A DNA stretch of 64,000 bases from positions 4,216,001 to 4,280,000 of the forward strand of contig NZ_BIFQ01000001.1 of the NCBI RefSeq assembly GCF_003967515.1, written 5' to 3'. Each line of letters starts with the position of its first letter. Position 1 is the stretch's first letter. This document shows, piece after piece, positions 50,674 through 59,929 of the stretch. Under the pieces are notes generated by a model that saw nothing but the letters and a program-made list of their open reading frames with translations, ran no database searches and was not told where the DNA came from. A program made the translations under genes and the position numbers. This stretch comes from Dictyobacter aurantiacus. GTDB lineage: Bacteria > Chloroflexota > Ktedonobacteria > Ktedonobacterales > Ktedonobacteraceae.

Positions 50674-52092
50674 TTAATGAAGTGCGATCTCGAGTGCCAC
50701 GGCTAATGTACTGGCCGTAATGACTCTGAAGTCCTCAGCCGGATATGTTTCAGCTATTTCATTGCGCAGCTTATTGCCCTGGCCCGCCGACGGAATCAGG
50801 CAGCGCTTAAAGCCCAGTTTGGCAGCCTCGCGTACGCGCAATGACAGGCGGCTGACGGACCGTAGTTCGCCCGAGAGTCCTATCTCACCGATCAAGGCCA
50901 TGTCGGCCGGAATCAGTTTCTCACGATAGCTGGAAGCGATCGCCGCCGCGACCCCCAGGTCGATTGATGGCTCCTCAATGTTGAAGCCACCCACGACGTT
51001 GGCATACACATCATGCCCACCCACTGCCAGTCCGACGCGCTTGGTAAGAACCGCCATCAGCATCACCAGGCGATTATGATCGATGCCATTGGCCGTACTG
51101 CGTGGAGTACCGAAATTGCTGGGTGTAACCAGGGCCTGGACCTCGACCAGCAGGGGACGCGTCCCCTCCATGCTGACTACCACCGCCGATCCGCTCGCGT
51201 TAGACGTGCGATCCGACAGGAAGACGGCCGATGGATTGGTGACCTCGACCAGACCCTCGCCATGCATCTCAAAGACGCCGATCTCATGGGTGGCGCCGAA
51301 ACGATTTTTGACGCCGCGCAGCAGCCGATACGAATGATAGCGTTCTCCCTCAAGGTACAACACGGCATCCACGATATGCTCCAGCGCCTTGGGGCCCGCC
51401 ACCGTACCTTCTTTCGTGACGTGTCCAATCACCAGAATCGGGATCTGTGATGTCTTGGCCAGCTGCATCAGCTGCAGGGTACACTCACGCACCTGGCTGA
51501 TACTGCCCGGGGCCGCCGTCAGATGACTGGCCAGCACCGTCTGAATCGAATCTACAATCACCATAGCCGGCTTCACCCGGTTGACCGACTCCACGATCAG
51601 ATCCAGCTCAATAGCGGCCAGCAGATAGAGCTGCTCGCCAACGATATCCAGGCGCTCGGCCCGCATCTTAATCTGCTCAATGGACTCCTCACCCGACACA
51701 TAGAGCACCGGACCAACGTTTTTCGCGATCTCGCCCGATATTTGCAGCAGCAGTGTCGATTTGCCGATGCCCGGTTCGCCGCCAACCAGGATGAGCGAGC
51801 CAGCGACCAGGCCGCCACCCAGCACACGATCCATTTCAGGATAGCCTACCGAGATGCGCTCCTGTACCAGTGGCTTAATATGCGGCAGAACGATAGGGGT
51901 ATGAGGATGGTGGTTGCTAGAGGCGGGAGATGCGGCCATGATGTTCTGCCGCCGCTGCTGAGCGGGACTCTGCGGAACATCCACCACTTCCTCTAACGTA
52001 TTCCATGCCCCACAATCGGGACACTTCCCCATCCATTTACTATGTTCCCCACCACATTGCTGACAGATGTATTTTGTGCGAATTTTTGCCAT
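50674..52092 (-). CDS. radA: DNA repair protein RadA/Sms
   Basis: The 472-residue product is a RecA-like ATPase helping branch migration in recombination. The N-terminal zinc finger (CQQCGGEHSKWMGKCPDC), Walker A VGGEPGIGKSTLL, the KNRFGAT motif and a C-terminal Lon-like domain (GLAVGGHDVYANVVGGF, AADMALIGEIGLSGELR-type region) are all present. Tandem REP-like units and then clpC lie upstream on the same strand. Confidence 0.96.
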   Translation of the reverse strand: MAKIRTKYICQQCGGEHSKWMGKCPDCGAWNTLEEVVDVPQSPAQQRRQNIMAASPASSNHHPHTPIVLPHIKPLVQERISVGYPEMDRVLGGGLVAGSLILVGGEPGIGKSTLLLQISGEIAKNVGPVLYVSGEESIEQIKMRAERLDIVGEQLYLLAAIELDLIVESVNRVKPAMVIVDSIQTVLASHLTAAPGSISQVRECTLQLMQLAKTSQIPILVIGHVTKEGTVAGPKALEHIVDAVLYLEGERYHSYRLLRGVKNRFGATHEIGVFEMHGEGLVEVTNPSAVFLSDRTSNASGSAVVVSMEGTRPLLVEVQALVTPSNFGTPRSTANGIDHNRLVMLMAVLTKRVGLAVGGHDVYANVVGGFNIEEPSIDLGVAAAIASSYREKLIPADMALIGEIGLSGELRSVSRLSLRVREAAKLGFKRCLIPSAGQGNKLRNEIAETYPAEDFRVITASTLAVALEIALH

Positions 52093-52198
52093 GTAAGAAT
52101 CTGCAATCTAGGATAATCCAGGATATTGGAGTCGCCGCGTGAGTATATGCTTGCCTGTGAATGGAATCTTTTTAGCTACGTGATAAGAAATAAGATCG

Positions 52199-52246
52199 TA
52201 GGTTCGGGCCTTGCGCCCGATTTAGGTTCGGGCCTTGCGCCCGATT
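52199..52246. repeat. Two tandem REP-like units
   Basis: Two identical 24-nt units (52199-52222, 52223-52246) read TAGGTTCGGGC-CTTGC-GCCCGATT. The stem TCGGGC/GCCCGA differs from the TCGGAG/CTCCGA of the copies at 22491 and 59930, while AGGT, the loop and the 3' TT remain. Confidence 0.75.
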
Positions 52247-52291
52247 TCCTCCCTATTCGATCATGCATCAAGAAAAGAGAGGATGAAGAAA

Positions 52292-52319
52292 AGGGGACGT
52301 GACAGATATCACGTCCCCT
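52292..52319 (-). terminator. Terminator of clpC
   Basis: AGGGGACGTGA and TCACGTCCCCT (11 bp, loop CAGATA) lie 9 nt after the clpC stop. On the minus strand they are followed by TTTTCTTCATCC. Confidence 0.85.
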
Positions 52320-52328
52320 CAGTTGTGA

Positions 52329-54863
52329 TTAGCTTTCGGTATTCGTGCTACCTTCGCCACCAGCCGAGAGGGCTGCTTCCGGGGTAGCTGATGCGGGTGG
52401 TGGCAACTGCTCAATGCGGTTGCGTACCTGCAAGGCAAGATCGTCATCAACGATGCTCGCCTCTACCAGATCGCCGGGATGGAACTTGCCTTGCAGCAAG
52501 CCTTCCGCCAACGGATCTTCAACCATGCGCTGGATAGTGCGGCGTAATGGACGGGCACCATACTGCGCGTCGAAGCCCTTGTCGATCAGGAAGTCCTTGG
52601 CGTTCTGTGGAACCACCAGTTCGATCTGCTGTTCGGTGAGCTGTGCGCGAACACGGTTCAGCAACAGGTCGACGATCGAGTACATCTCCTCCATCCGCAG
52701 GGAATGGAAGACGATCACCTCATCGATACGGTTGAGGAACTCAGGCTTGAAGGTGTTCTTCAATTCACCGAGCACCTTATTCTTCATCGCATCATAGTCT
52801 GCCTGATTGGCCTTCTGCTTATCTTTCGACTGCTTAAAGCCGATCTGAGCCTCCTTGTTCAGGAGCTGGGCGCCGACGTTTGATGTCATGATAATAATGG
52901 TGTTGCGGAAGTCCACCGTGCGGCCCTTGGCGTCTGTCAACTTACCATCTTCCAGAATCTGGAGCAGCATATTGAAGACGTCCGGGTGAGCTTTCTCAAT
53001 CTCGTCCAGCAGGATGACGCTGTACGATTTGCGACGTACCGCCTCGGTCAACTGGCCGCCCTCTTCATAACCAACATATCCGGGGGGGGCACCGACGAGA
53101 CGCGCGGCCGCGTGACGCTCCATGAACTCTGACATGTCAATTTTGATCAAGGACTCTTCGCTACCGAACATAAACTCGGCCAGCGTCTTGGCCAGCTCTG
53201 TTTTACCAACACCGGTGGGGCCCATAAAGATAAACGAACCGATTGGACGCTTTGGATCTTTCAGGCCGGCACGAGCGCGGCGTACAGCGCGCGCAATCTT
53301 CTCGATTGCCTCATTCTGACCGATCACACGAGCGTGCAGCGCATCTTCCATTTGCAAGAGTCGCTGTGACTCTTCCTGAGCGATACGCATCACGGGAATA
53401 CCGGTCCACATCGAGACGATCTGAGCAATCTCCTCTTCGCCAACCGTTGGTTTCTCATTCCCACGCTCTTTATGCCAGCCAGACTCAAGTTTGGCGATAC
53501 GATCTCGCAACTTCACCTCGCGGTCCCGCAGTTCCGCTGCCAGTTCGTATTCTTGCTGTTGGATCGCCGCTTCTTTCTCACGCAGGACGGACTCCAGACC
53601 CTTCATGGCCTCTTTCAAGTTCAGAGGAGCCAGGGAGTTCTGCATGCGCACGCGGCTCGCCGCCTCGTCAATCAGGTCGATAGCCTTATCGGGCATGAAG
53701 CGATCGGTGATATAGCGGCTGGCCATATCGGTCGCGGCCTTGAGCGCCTCGTCTGTGATGATCAGGCGATGGTGCTGCTCATAGCGTTCACGAATACCCT
53801 TGAGAATCTCAACGGTCTCGTCAACGGAAGGCTCACGGACAATCACTTCCTGGAAGCGGCGTTGCAGTGCGGCATCGCGCTCGATATACTTGCGATATTC
53901 ATCGAGGGTTGTTGCACCGATACATTGCAATTCGCCTCGAGCCAGGGCAGGCTTCAGGATATTGGCTGCATCTACAGCCCCTTCAGCGGCGCCCGCACCC
54001 ACCAGGGTATGAACCTCATCGATAAAGATGATACAATCGCGGCTATTGCGAATCTCTTCTATAATTTTCTTCAGGCGCTCTTCAAACTCACCACGGTACT
54101 TGGTGCCAGCGACCAGGGAGCCAACGTCCAGCGTGAGCAGACGCTTGCCAGCCAGTGTTTCTGGAACCTCGCCGGAGATCAGGCGCTGTGCCAGACCTTC
54201 AACGATCGCTGTTTTACCGACACCGGGTTCACCGATGAGAGCCGGATTATTCTTGTTACGTCGGGAAAGAATCTGAATGACGCGTTCAATTTCTTGATGA
54301 CGTCCAATGACGGGGTCGAGTGTACCTGCGCGAGCAGCTGCCGTCAGATCAATGCCCATCTGATCGATTGTGGGGGTCTTTGAATGTTTGGCGTCGCGCT
54401 CATGTGGGGTGCCAGACTGGCTGAGCACCTGAATGGTTTGCGTACGCACTTTCTCCAGGTTTACGCCCAGGCTCTCAAGGACGCCTGCTGCGATACCTTC
54501 ACCCTCACGGACCAGACCCAGCAAGAGGTGTTCCGTCCCAATATAATGATGATTCAGGCGGCGAGCTTCATCAACTGCGAGCTCGATAACCTTTTTGGCA
54601 CGTGGCGTCAGGCCAATTTCGCCCAGAACGATGCGGTCGCCACGACCAATAATAAATTCAACGGCACTTCGAACCTTGTTTAGTTCGACACCGAGATTTG
54701 CTAGTACTTTCGCAGCAACGCCTTCACCCTCACGCACGAGGCCGAGGAGCAGGTGTTCTGTACCAATGTAATTGTGTTGGAAGCGCTGGGCTTCCTCCTG
54801 TGCCAGGCTCAGAACTTTTCTGGCCCGCTCTGTGAACTTATCAAATCTGTCTCTATCGTTCAC
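52329..54863 (-). CDS. clpC: ATP-dependent Clp protease ATPase subunit ClpC
   Basis: The 844-residue AAA+ unfoldase feeds proteins to ClpP. Two Clp-N repeats (~1-145) are followed by AAA-1 (Walker A GEPGVGKTA, Walker B CIIFIDEVHTLVG) and a UVR-containing middle domain (QQQEYELAAELRDREVKLRD). AAA-2 follows (GPTGVGKTEL, VILLDEIEKAHPD), with an IGF ClpP-docking loop (EAQIGFKQSKD). No ctsR or mcsAB is adjacent, so the control differs from Bacillus. Two promoters lie upstream. Confidence 0.96.
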   Translation of the reverse strand: MNDRDRFDKFTERARKVLSLAQEEAQRFQHNYIGTEHLLLGLVREGEGVAAKVLANLGVELNKVRSAVEFIIGRGDRIVLGEIGLTPRAKKVIELAVDEARRLNHHYIGTEHLLLGLVREGEGIAAGVLESLGVNLEKVRTQTIQVLSQSGTPHERDAKHSKTPTIDQMGIDLTAAARAGTLDPVIGRHQEIERVIQILSRRNKNNPALIGEPGVGKTAIVEGLAQRLISGEVPETLAGKRLLTLDVGSLVAGTKYRGEFEERLKKIIEEIRNSRDCIIFIDEVHTLVGAGAAEGAVDAANILKPALARGELQCIGATTLDEYRKYIERDAALQRRFQEVIVREPSVDETVEILKGIRERYEQHHRLIITDEALKAATDMASRYITDRFMPDKAIDLIDEAASRVRMQNSLAPLNLKEAMKGLESVLREKEAAIQQQEYELAAELRDREVKLRDRIAKLESGWHKERGNEKPTVGEEEIAQIVSMWTGIPVMRIAQEESQRLLQMEDALHARVIGQNEAIEKIARAVRRARAGLKDPKRPIGSFIFMGPTGVGKTELAKTLAEFMFGSEESLIKIDMSEFMERHAAARLVGAPPGYVGYEEGGQLTEAVRRKSYSVILLDEIEKAHPDVFNMLLQILEDGKLTDAKGRTVDFRNTIIIMTSNVGAQLLNKEAQIGFKQSKDKQKANQADYDAMKNKVLGELKNTFKPEFLNRIDEVIVFHSLRMEEMYSIVDLLLNRVRAQLTEQQIELVVPQNAKDFLIDKGFDAQYGARPLRRTIQRMVEDPLAEGLLQGKFHPGDLVEASIVDDDLALQVRNRIEQLPPPASATPEAALSAGGEGSTNTES

Positions 54864-54938
54864 CTGTTTGTCACCCCCCTTTCATTGGCAGAGGGTGGAA
54901 CCGAGCCCTCTGTGTCGCTCAGGTAAACTATTTGATTC

Positions 54939-54967
54939 ATCATACAACACCCATCATACAGCGTCAA
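54939..54967 (-). promoter_or_regulatory. Proximal clpC promoter (P2)
   Basis: On the minus strand TTGACG and TATGAT are 17 nt apart, about 70 nt upstream of the clpC start. The GTTGTATGATGAA around the -10 resembles that of the distal promoter. Confidence 0.8.
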
Positions 54968-55123
54968 GGATAACAACTGTAGCCTCCCGTCTGTCATAAA
55001 CGCTCAACCTTCTTACTGAGAAACAATCGACCTCTACACTGCATTCGCATAGATGCACACAGCGGAGAGGTCGCGAGATCATCTGTTCAGGTACGATTTG
55101 CTCCAACAGCCAAGAAACCTTGT

Positions 55124-55279
55124 CTATCTAGGTGCCTCCGTATCTTCTTTGATGCCCTGACAAACGAGCGACTGAGCGAAGTGCATCAGCCAGGATCGTT
55201 GTCCCTCTATCGTCACTTCCACTGGTAAAAATGCGATTTGATTATCCTTTATTCTACAACAAAAATGCGTGGATATCAT
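55124..55279 (-). CDS. Possible 51-residue small protein between the two clpC promoters
   Basis: The frame runs from ATG (complement of 55277-55279) to TAG. It begins MISTHFCCRIKDNQIAF and includes LPVEVTIEGQRSWLMHFAQ and SLVCQGIKEDTEAPR, which looks protein-like with a plausible codon pattern. A promoter ends about 70 nt upstream. No clear ribosome site is seen. It may be a leader peptide or stress micro-protein; it may also be chance. Confidence 0.35.
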   Translation of the reverse strand: MISTHFCCRIKDNQIAFLPVEVTIEGQRSWLMHFAQSLVCQGIKEDTEAPR

Positions 55280-55358
55280 CGATCTGTTCGCGATTTGTTT
55301 GCTTTTTGCCTATAAATGTAGAAGGGGACTCGTGATCGCTTCGTTAACTGCGCATTTC

Positions 55359-55388
55359 ATCATACTACAACTCTTTTTGCAACGTCAA
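55359..55388 (-). promoter_or_regulatory. Distal clpC-side promoter (P1)
   Basis: On the minus strand TTGACG and TATGAT are 18 nt apart; transcription would start near 55352. It lies ~490 nt before clpC and would transcribe the small frame at 55124-55279 and possibly clpC. Confidence 0.75.
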
Positions 55389-55444
55389 GAATACTATAGG
55401 CATTCTTGCTTGCCACAACGCCTATTATATCCTGAAAGGAAAGT

Positions 55445-55518
55445 CTTCAGTTGTAGGTGAGTGGTGGCGGCAGCGGCGCACTCGCGCCGCTGCCGCCACC
55501 ACTCACCTACAACTGAAG
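55445..55518. repeat. Perfect 35-bp hairpin with no convergent gene
   Basis: The arms 55445-55479 and 55484-55518 are exact complements around ACTC. It is the longest hairpin in the window. It lies downstream of the rpsA terminator and just upstream of the P1 promoter, so it may insulate the two. Confidence 0.85.
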
Positions 55519-55530
55519 AAACCTTCTATG

Positions 55531-55590
55531 AAGAAGAACCTCCCTGCGATGATCTTTCAATGAAAGAAAGATTACAGGGAGGTTCTTCTT
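55531..55590 (-). terminator. Terminator hairpin of rpsA
   Basis: The arms 55531-55546 and 55575-55590 (16 bp) are exact complements. The loop has its own GATCTTTC/GAAAGATT stem. It lies 63 nt after the rpsA stop. Confidence 0.75.
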
Positions 55591-55653
55591 ACAAGTGACG
55601 TCTGCTAAGGATCGGTGATACTCGTCGGTGCCAGGCTTGCCCCGGCTTACCGA

Positions 55654-57186
55654 TTACTCAGCCGATTCATTCTCATCTTTGGCCGAACGGTTGCGAGCGG
55701 CTGCACGGAAGGCCTCAGCCATCGCGGTTAGCTCACCACCATCATCGCGGTGACCCTGACCGCCCTCATTGGAGCGCTCCTGGCGTTCGCGACGCTCGCG
55801 TTTAGATGGAGCCTGGTCTGAAAGCGCTGGCAGTGACTCCAGAGAAGGAGTGCTGGGAGCAGCTGGTGTTTCGGCAGCTGGAGCGGCACTCGCTTCAGCG
55901 GTAGCACCTTCAGTCTGGGCTTCTTCCTGCGCGGGGACCTCTGTCTCGGTCTCTTTGGCATCCACTTCGTCAGCCTGGCGCAGGCTGAGGCCAAGTCGGC
56001 GTCGCTCGGCATCAATGCGCAGGATACGCAGTTGCAGCTGTGCGCCCTCGTGCAGAACCGTCTTGGGATCTGTACCAGGGGTGAGCTCGGACTGGTGGAT
56101 CAGGCCCTCGATGCCATCTTCGATGCGCGCAAACGCTCCGAAGGGGGCGATCTTGGTTACGACACCGGTGACAACCTGTCCTGGTGTGTAGCGCTGCTCA
56201 ACCGTTGTCCAGGGATCAACTTCAGCACGTTTGATTGAGAGTGCGATCTTCTTTTTCTCTTTATCGACACTCAGAACCTGTACTTCAACTTCCTGGCCAA
56301 CATGCAACACTTCGCTCGGATGGTTGACGCGGCTCCAGGCGAGCTGACTGATATGAACCAGTCCGTCTGCGCCACCAAGGTCGACAAAGGCACCAAAGTT
56401 CGCCAGGTTGCTTACTACACCCTTGCGCACTTCGCCGGGCTTCAGCTCATCGAGCAGTTCCTCGCGACGGCGCTGACGCCATTCCTGGACCGCCAGGCGC
56501 TCCGAGAGGATCAAGCGATTGCGCGCTCGATTGATCTCAATAATCTTCAGCTGCAGCTCTTTGTCCTTCATGGCCTGGAGCTTGGCCGCAGTCTCCTGGT
56601 TCTCACCACCGGCTGCGACTTCCTCGCGCTTGAGGTTCAAAATTTGGGAGATCGGCACAAAGCCACGAATTCCCGCCACATCAACGATCAAGCCACCTTT
56701 GTTGTAATCAATGACTTTTGCTTTGAGAAGTTCGTTGTTTTTGTACTGCTCTTCCGCGATACGCCACTGGCGCTCGGTGTTGGCCCTCTTCAGTGAGAGG
56801 ACAGCATGACCCTCAGATGTTTCTGGCTGGATGACATAGACCAGAACTTTGTCGTTGAGGTGTAGCTCATTAAAAGAGCCATAGCCACTGGATGGTAGCT
56901 CTTTTGTTGAAAGGACGCCTTCTGACTTCAAACCGATATCAACCAGGATTTCGTCCTGGTCGATACGTACGATAACGCCCTCGACTACATCGCCTCGCTT
57001 AATGCTGATAGGATTCGCCGATTCCGCCAGCAACGCTGCCATTTCGTTCTGGTTAAATTCTTCCATCTCTTCGGGGTTGCTGTTGTTTTGCCCTTGTAGG
57101 TCATTTCCTTCGATCATCGTCTGTACCCGCCCGCTGTTTTGATTTGCCGCTGGCATTGTCGAAAGGGTGCCGTGCTCTTTGAGCAT
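55654..57186 (-). CDS. rpsA: 30S ribosomal protein S1-like RNA-binding protein
   Basis: The 510-residue product has four S1 domains (about 63-130, 148-228, 248-318, 332-402), such as GVVSNLANFGAFVDLGGADG and GVVTKIAPFGAFARIEDGIEG. An acidic Ala/Pro/Glu-rich tail ends in a basic helix. It helps mRNA binding to the 30S subunit. ATG 57186 was kept, but a GGGGG lies 14 nt upstream and later Met codons are possible. A good promoter ~390 nt upstream gives a long leader, perhaps for autoregulation. Confidence 0.92.
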   Translation of the reverse strand: MLKEHGTLSTMPAANQNSGRVQTMIEGNDLQGQNNSNPEEMEEFNQNEMAALLAESANPISIKRGDVVEGVIVRIDQDEILVDIGLKSEGVLSTKELPSSGYGSFNELHLNDKVLVYVIQPETSEGHAVLSLKRANTERQWRIAEEQYKNNELLKAKVIDYNKGGLIVDVAGIRGFVPISQILNLKREEVAAGGENQETAAKLQAMKDKELQLKIIEINRARNRLILSERLAVQEWRQRRREELLDELKPGEVRKGVVSNLANFGAFVDLGGADGLVHISQLAWSRVNHPSEVLHVGQEVEVQVLSVDKEKKKIALSIKRAEVDPWTTVEQRYTPGQVVTGVVTKIAPFGAFARIEDGIEGLIHQSELTPGTDPKTVLHEGAQLQLRILRIDAERRRLGLSLRQADEVDAKETETEVPAQEEAQTEGATAEASAAPAAETPAAPSTPSLESLPALSDQAPSKRERRERQERSNEGGQGHRDDGGELTAMAEAFRAAARNRSAKDENESAE

Positions 57187-57708
57187 GCATAGGTAGTTAA
57201 CCCCCTTCGATCCACGGTTTTTGCCTGTCTACGATAGACACTCATGCCAACCCTTTTTGTTTCAGTGCTGTTTTCTGGTGCAGTCATGCCGAACCGACCA
57301 TTGCCACCCTGCTATCCTTGAAACAGTAAGAACAACAGATGGACTGCTCTGCACATTGGAACCCTTGGGGAGTGTACCATCGGACTTGGGCTTATCGGAG
57401 GAGGTGCTCAGGCGGTCATCGTTTCGGTTTACGATATTCCCGTCGTTACACTAAGAATACCTGTATAACCCATTGTTTGCTTTACAGAACGGTGATACGA
57501 AACGATACTCGCAGGCAGTACGCCATCATACATATGATAATGACGCCTGAATGTAAGCATACCCCCACTCGATACTCTCTATTATACCAAATGCTCTCAC
57601 CGATTGCAAGACAATGTTCAACCTTCTGGCAAATCTCTCCGATTGTTTTTCTGTCTCAGATTGTATCACAGTGGCGCAAGCCCCCTTTAAATGTGCTACA
57701 ATAACGGT
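57187..57708. promoter_or_regulatory. Divergent region: long rpsA leader and Nudix promoter
   Basis: Minus strand: TTGCAA (57604-57609) and TATAAT (57581-57586), 17 nt apart, give an rpsA leader of about 390 nt. Plus strand: TACAAT (57697-57702) lies 6 nt before the Nudix ATG (57709), so that message would begin at the start codon. No gene is seen inside. Confidence 0.7.
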
Positions 57709-58344
57709 ATGGATGTGTTGGATTTTACGAATACTGCAGAGATCATGGGCATGTTGCGCACGCGCTTAACGCCCGTTGAGCAAGCAGGATCGCTTATTGA
57801 TAGAGTCGAGGGTCACCAGCAACATGCGCGCCTGGCGGCGGTGCTTCTTCCATTTTTTGTGGAGGATGGTCTGCTGCAACTGGCATTGATTCGTCGCGCC
57901 AGTACACTACGCGCCCATAGTGGTGAGATCGCCTTTCCCGGTGGGAAGGTTGATGCGACCGATACCTCGATGGTGATAACCGCTCTGCGTGAGGCTTACG
58001 AAGAGATTGGCCTGCATCCTGCCCGCGTCGAGGCTCTTGGTGTGCTGCCTCCGGTATTTACCGTTGTCAGCAACTATCTGATTACGCCTGTGGTTGGATA
58101 TCTCCCACAGGGATTAGGCTCGCTGCTTTTGCAGAAGAGCGAGGTAGACGAACTGCTCTGTGTCTCCCTGGCACGGCTGGCGGATCCTGCTATCGCGCAT
58201 ACCGAGCTGTGGACGCGTGACGGGCGCACCAGAACCGTGTATTTCTATGATTACGACCAGTACCGCATCTGGGGTGCTACCGGGCGTATTCTCTCGTCGC
58301 TCTTTGAGCTGCTCAAGCAGGAGGATGCTCCTCCAGTCGGCTGA
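57709..58344 (+). CDS. Nudix hydrolase, CoA-pyrophosphatase type
   Basis: The 211-residue product has the NudL-like RASTLRAHSGEIAFPGGKVD and the Nudix box GGKVDATDTSM...LREAYEEIGL. The first acid of the box is Asp in place of Glu. It probably hydrolyses CoA or a related nucleoside diphosphate. ATG 57709 is 6 nt after a TACAAT -10 box with no ribosome site, so translation is probably leaderless; ATG 57691 lies within the promoter. Confidence 0.88.
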   Translation: MDVLDFTNTAEIMGMLRTRLTPVEQAGSLIDRVEGHQQHARLAAVLLPFFVEDGLLQLALIRRASTLRAHSGEIAFPGGKVDATDTSMVITALREAYEEIGLHPARVEALGVLPPVFTVVSNYLITPVVGYLPQGLGSLLLQKSEVDELLCVSLARLADPAIAHTELWTRDGRTRTVYFYDYDQYRIWGATGRILSSLFELLKQEDAPPVG

Positions 58345-58495
58345 GAAAAAATACCCCATTAGTCATAGTTACCTTGCGAAAATCGGTCATATCGCTACAA
58401 TTAAGAGTAGACGGACAAAAATGCTGTAGTGCGTACGTTGTAAGCTGTCCCTTGTTGATGCGGTTGGTATGCAAGTGCCTTAGTGGAGAAAAGCT

Positions 58496-58894
58496 GTGAC
58501 GTTGCCCAGTCCTGATGCACGATCTCGGAGAACAGTGCCTCGCCGGCCACAAATGATCCCTCCCGCCCACTCGATGCCCGAACCTTCTTTGGCGTCTTCC
58601 CCTGCTATGCCCTCAAACCCACCCTCTGTGGCGGCCCCGGCAAGCTCTCAGCAAGCGGATCACGAGCACCCATTGGACTTTGCAACCCACTCCTGGGACC
58701 TGGCTACTGGCGGCTTAAAGACCCTGACCGCGAAACGAGAGCTCCCGATACGACCTGAACGCCGCAATACGAGCGTGGTACCAGATATCCTGGCTACTTC
58801 GCGTAGTTATATGTTTGCCCTGGTCATTATGGGATGTGTATTGCTGATGCTGATCGGCGGAGGCATTGTGTTATTTGTAATGCTACAACCATAA
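58496..58894 (+). CDS. Hypothetical tail-anchored membrane protein
   Basis: The 132-residue product starts at GTG with GGAGAA upstream. The first ~65 residues are Pro/Ser/Ala-rich and low in order, then a charged middle part follows. The C-terminus is one membrane span (~105-130, MFALVIMGCVLLMLIGGGIV). No family is recognised. It is convergent with the DmpA-type peptidase. Confidence 0.65.
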   Translation: MTLPSPDARSRRTVPRRPQMIPPAHSMPEPSLASSPAMPSNPPSVAAPASSQQADHEHPLDFATHSWDLATGGLKTLTAKRELPIRPERRNTSVVPDILATSRSYMFALVIMGCVLLMLIGGGIVLFVMLQP

Positions 58895-58932
58895 CAGACA
58901 GGATTGGAGTTCGCCTGATTGCACCAATATTA

Positions 58933-59904
58933 CTACTTTTCATGACTTTCTAACAAAGAACTGGCTGCCGGAACGCCATGCAAGTCGCTCGCGCTGCGCA
59001 CCGCTTTTACAATTGCTCGCGCCAGCGTGTTGGCCGCCGCCGCTCCTAACGTACTCACCTGTAGTGCCGCGGTTGCTCTGTCTTGCTGTATTCCTGATGT
59101 CCTGCTTCCTGTTGCCAGCGCAAATATAGTATCGCCGTCAAACATCGTATGTGCGGGTCTGATCACGTGCGCCAGGCCGTCGTGTGCCATCTGGGCCACC
59201 TTGGTGACCTGGGTCTTGGTGAGCGTGGCATTGGTGGCGATCACAGCGATGGTGGTGTTACCAAACGGATTGCTCGCGTCCGGGCTTTTTCCGGCGCTGT
59301 TCTGCGTGCCGGCCACGACCTGCTGTGTCTGCGGATCGACAATATCCCCCAACGCGTTGACCACGACGATGGCGCCGACCACGATGCCGCCGAGCAGTTC
59401 CATACTGGCGGAGCCGAGTCCACCCTTCATGGCTGATGCTGGTCCCAGCATCTTGCCGACGGTTGCCCCTGTCCCTCCACCGACGTTTCCCTGTTCAACA
59501 GGGCCGTTATTAGCCTGCTCGCAGGCGCGATAGCCAGCGGCATGATCGGGGCGCACGGTGGCGGAGCCAAATGGGAGATCAAAGATGGCCGCGCCGGGCA
59601 CGATGGGGACGCGTACGACTCCGGTATCATAGCCAATGCCGTGTTCATCTAAATAGCGGACAACTCCACTGGCGGCATCCAGACCAAAGGCGCTGCCCCC
59701 GGTCAGTAGAATCGCGTTGACCTCATCCACCATACATAAGGGATGCAAAAGATCAGTTTCGCGGGTAGCGGGAGCGCCGCCGCGTACATCGACTCCGCCG
59801 ACCGCTGGTGGCTCACATAAGATAACGCTACACCCCGTCCCGGCCTCCAGATTTGTATCGTGCCCCACGCGGATACCTGGCACATCAGTAATATCATCAT
59901 GCAT
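58933..59904 (-). CDS. P1-family aminopeptidase (DmpA-like, Ntn hydrolase)
   Basis: The 323-residue product starts at ATG 59904 behind GGGAGGGGGG; GTG-type codons further out precede that site. DITDVPGIRVGHDTNLEAGT, VNAILLTGGSAFGLDAASGV and the self-cleavage region FGNTTIAVIATNA identify the DmpA/L-aminopeptidase family. The nucleophile is expected at the new N-terminal Thr/Ser of NTT. The conserved HTMFDGDTIFALATG follows. It likely degrades short or beta-linked peptides. Confidence 0.9.
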   Translation of the reverse strand: MHDDITDVPGIRVGHDTNLEAGTGCSVILCEPPAVGGVDVRGGAPATRETDLLHPLCMVDEVNAILLTGGSAFGLDAASGVVRYLDEHGIGYDTGVVRVPIVPGAAIFDLPFGSATVRPDHAAGYRACEQANNGPVEQGNVGGGTGATVGKMLGPASAMKGGLGSASMELLGGIVVGAIVVVNALGDIVDPQTQQVVAGTQNSAGKSPDASNPFGNTTIAVIATNATLTKTQVTKVAQMAHDGLAHVIRPAHTMFDGDTIFALATGSRTSGIQQDRATAALQVSTLGAAAANTLARAIVKAVRSASDLHGVPAASSLLESHEK

Positions 59905-59929
59905 ATTTTCGTCCCCCCTCCCATATGGT

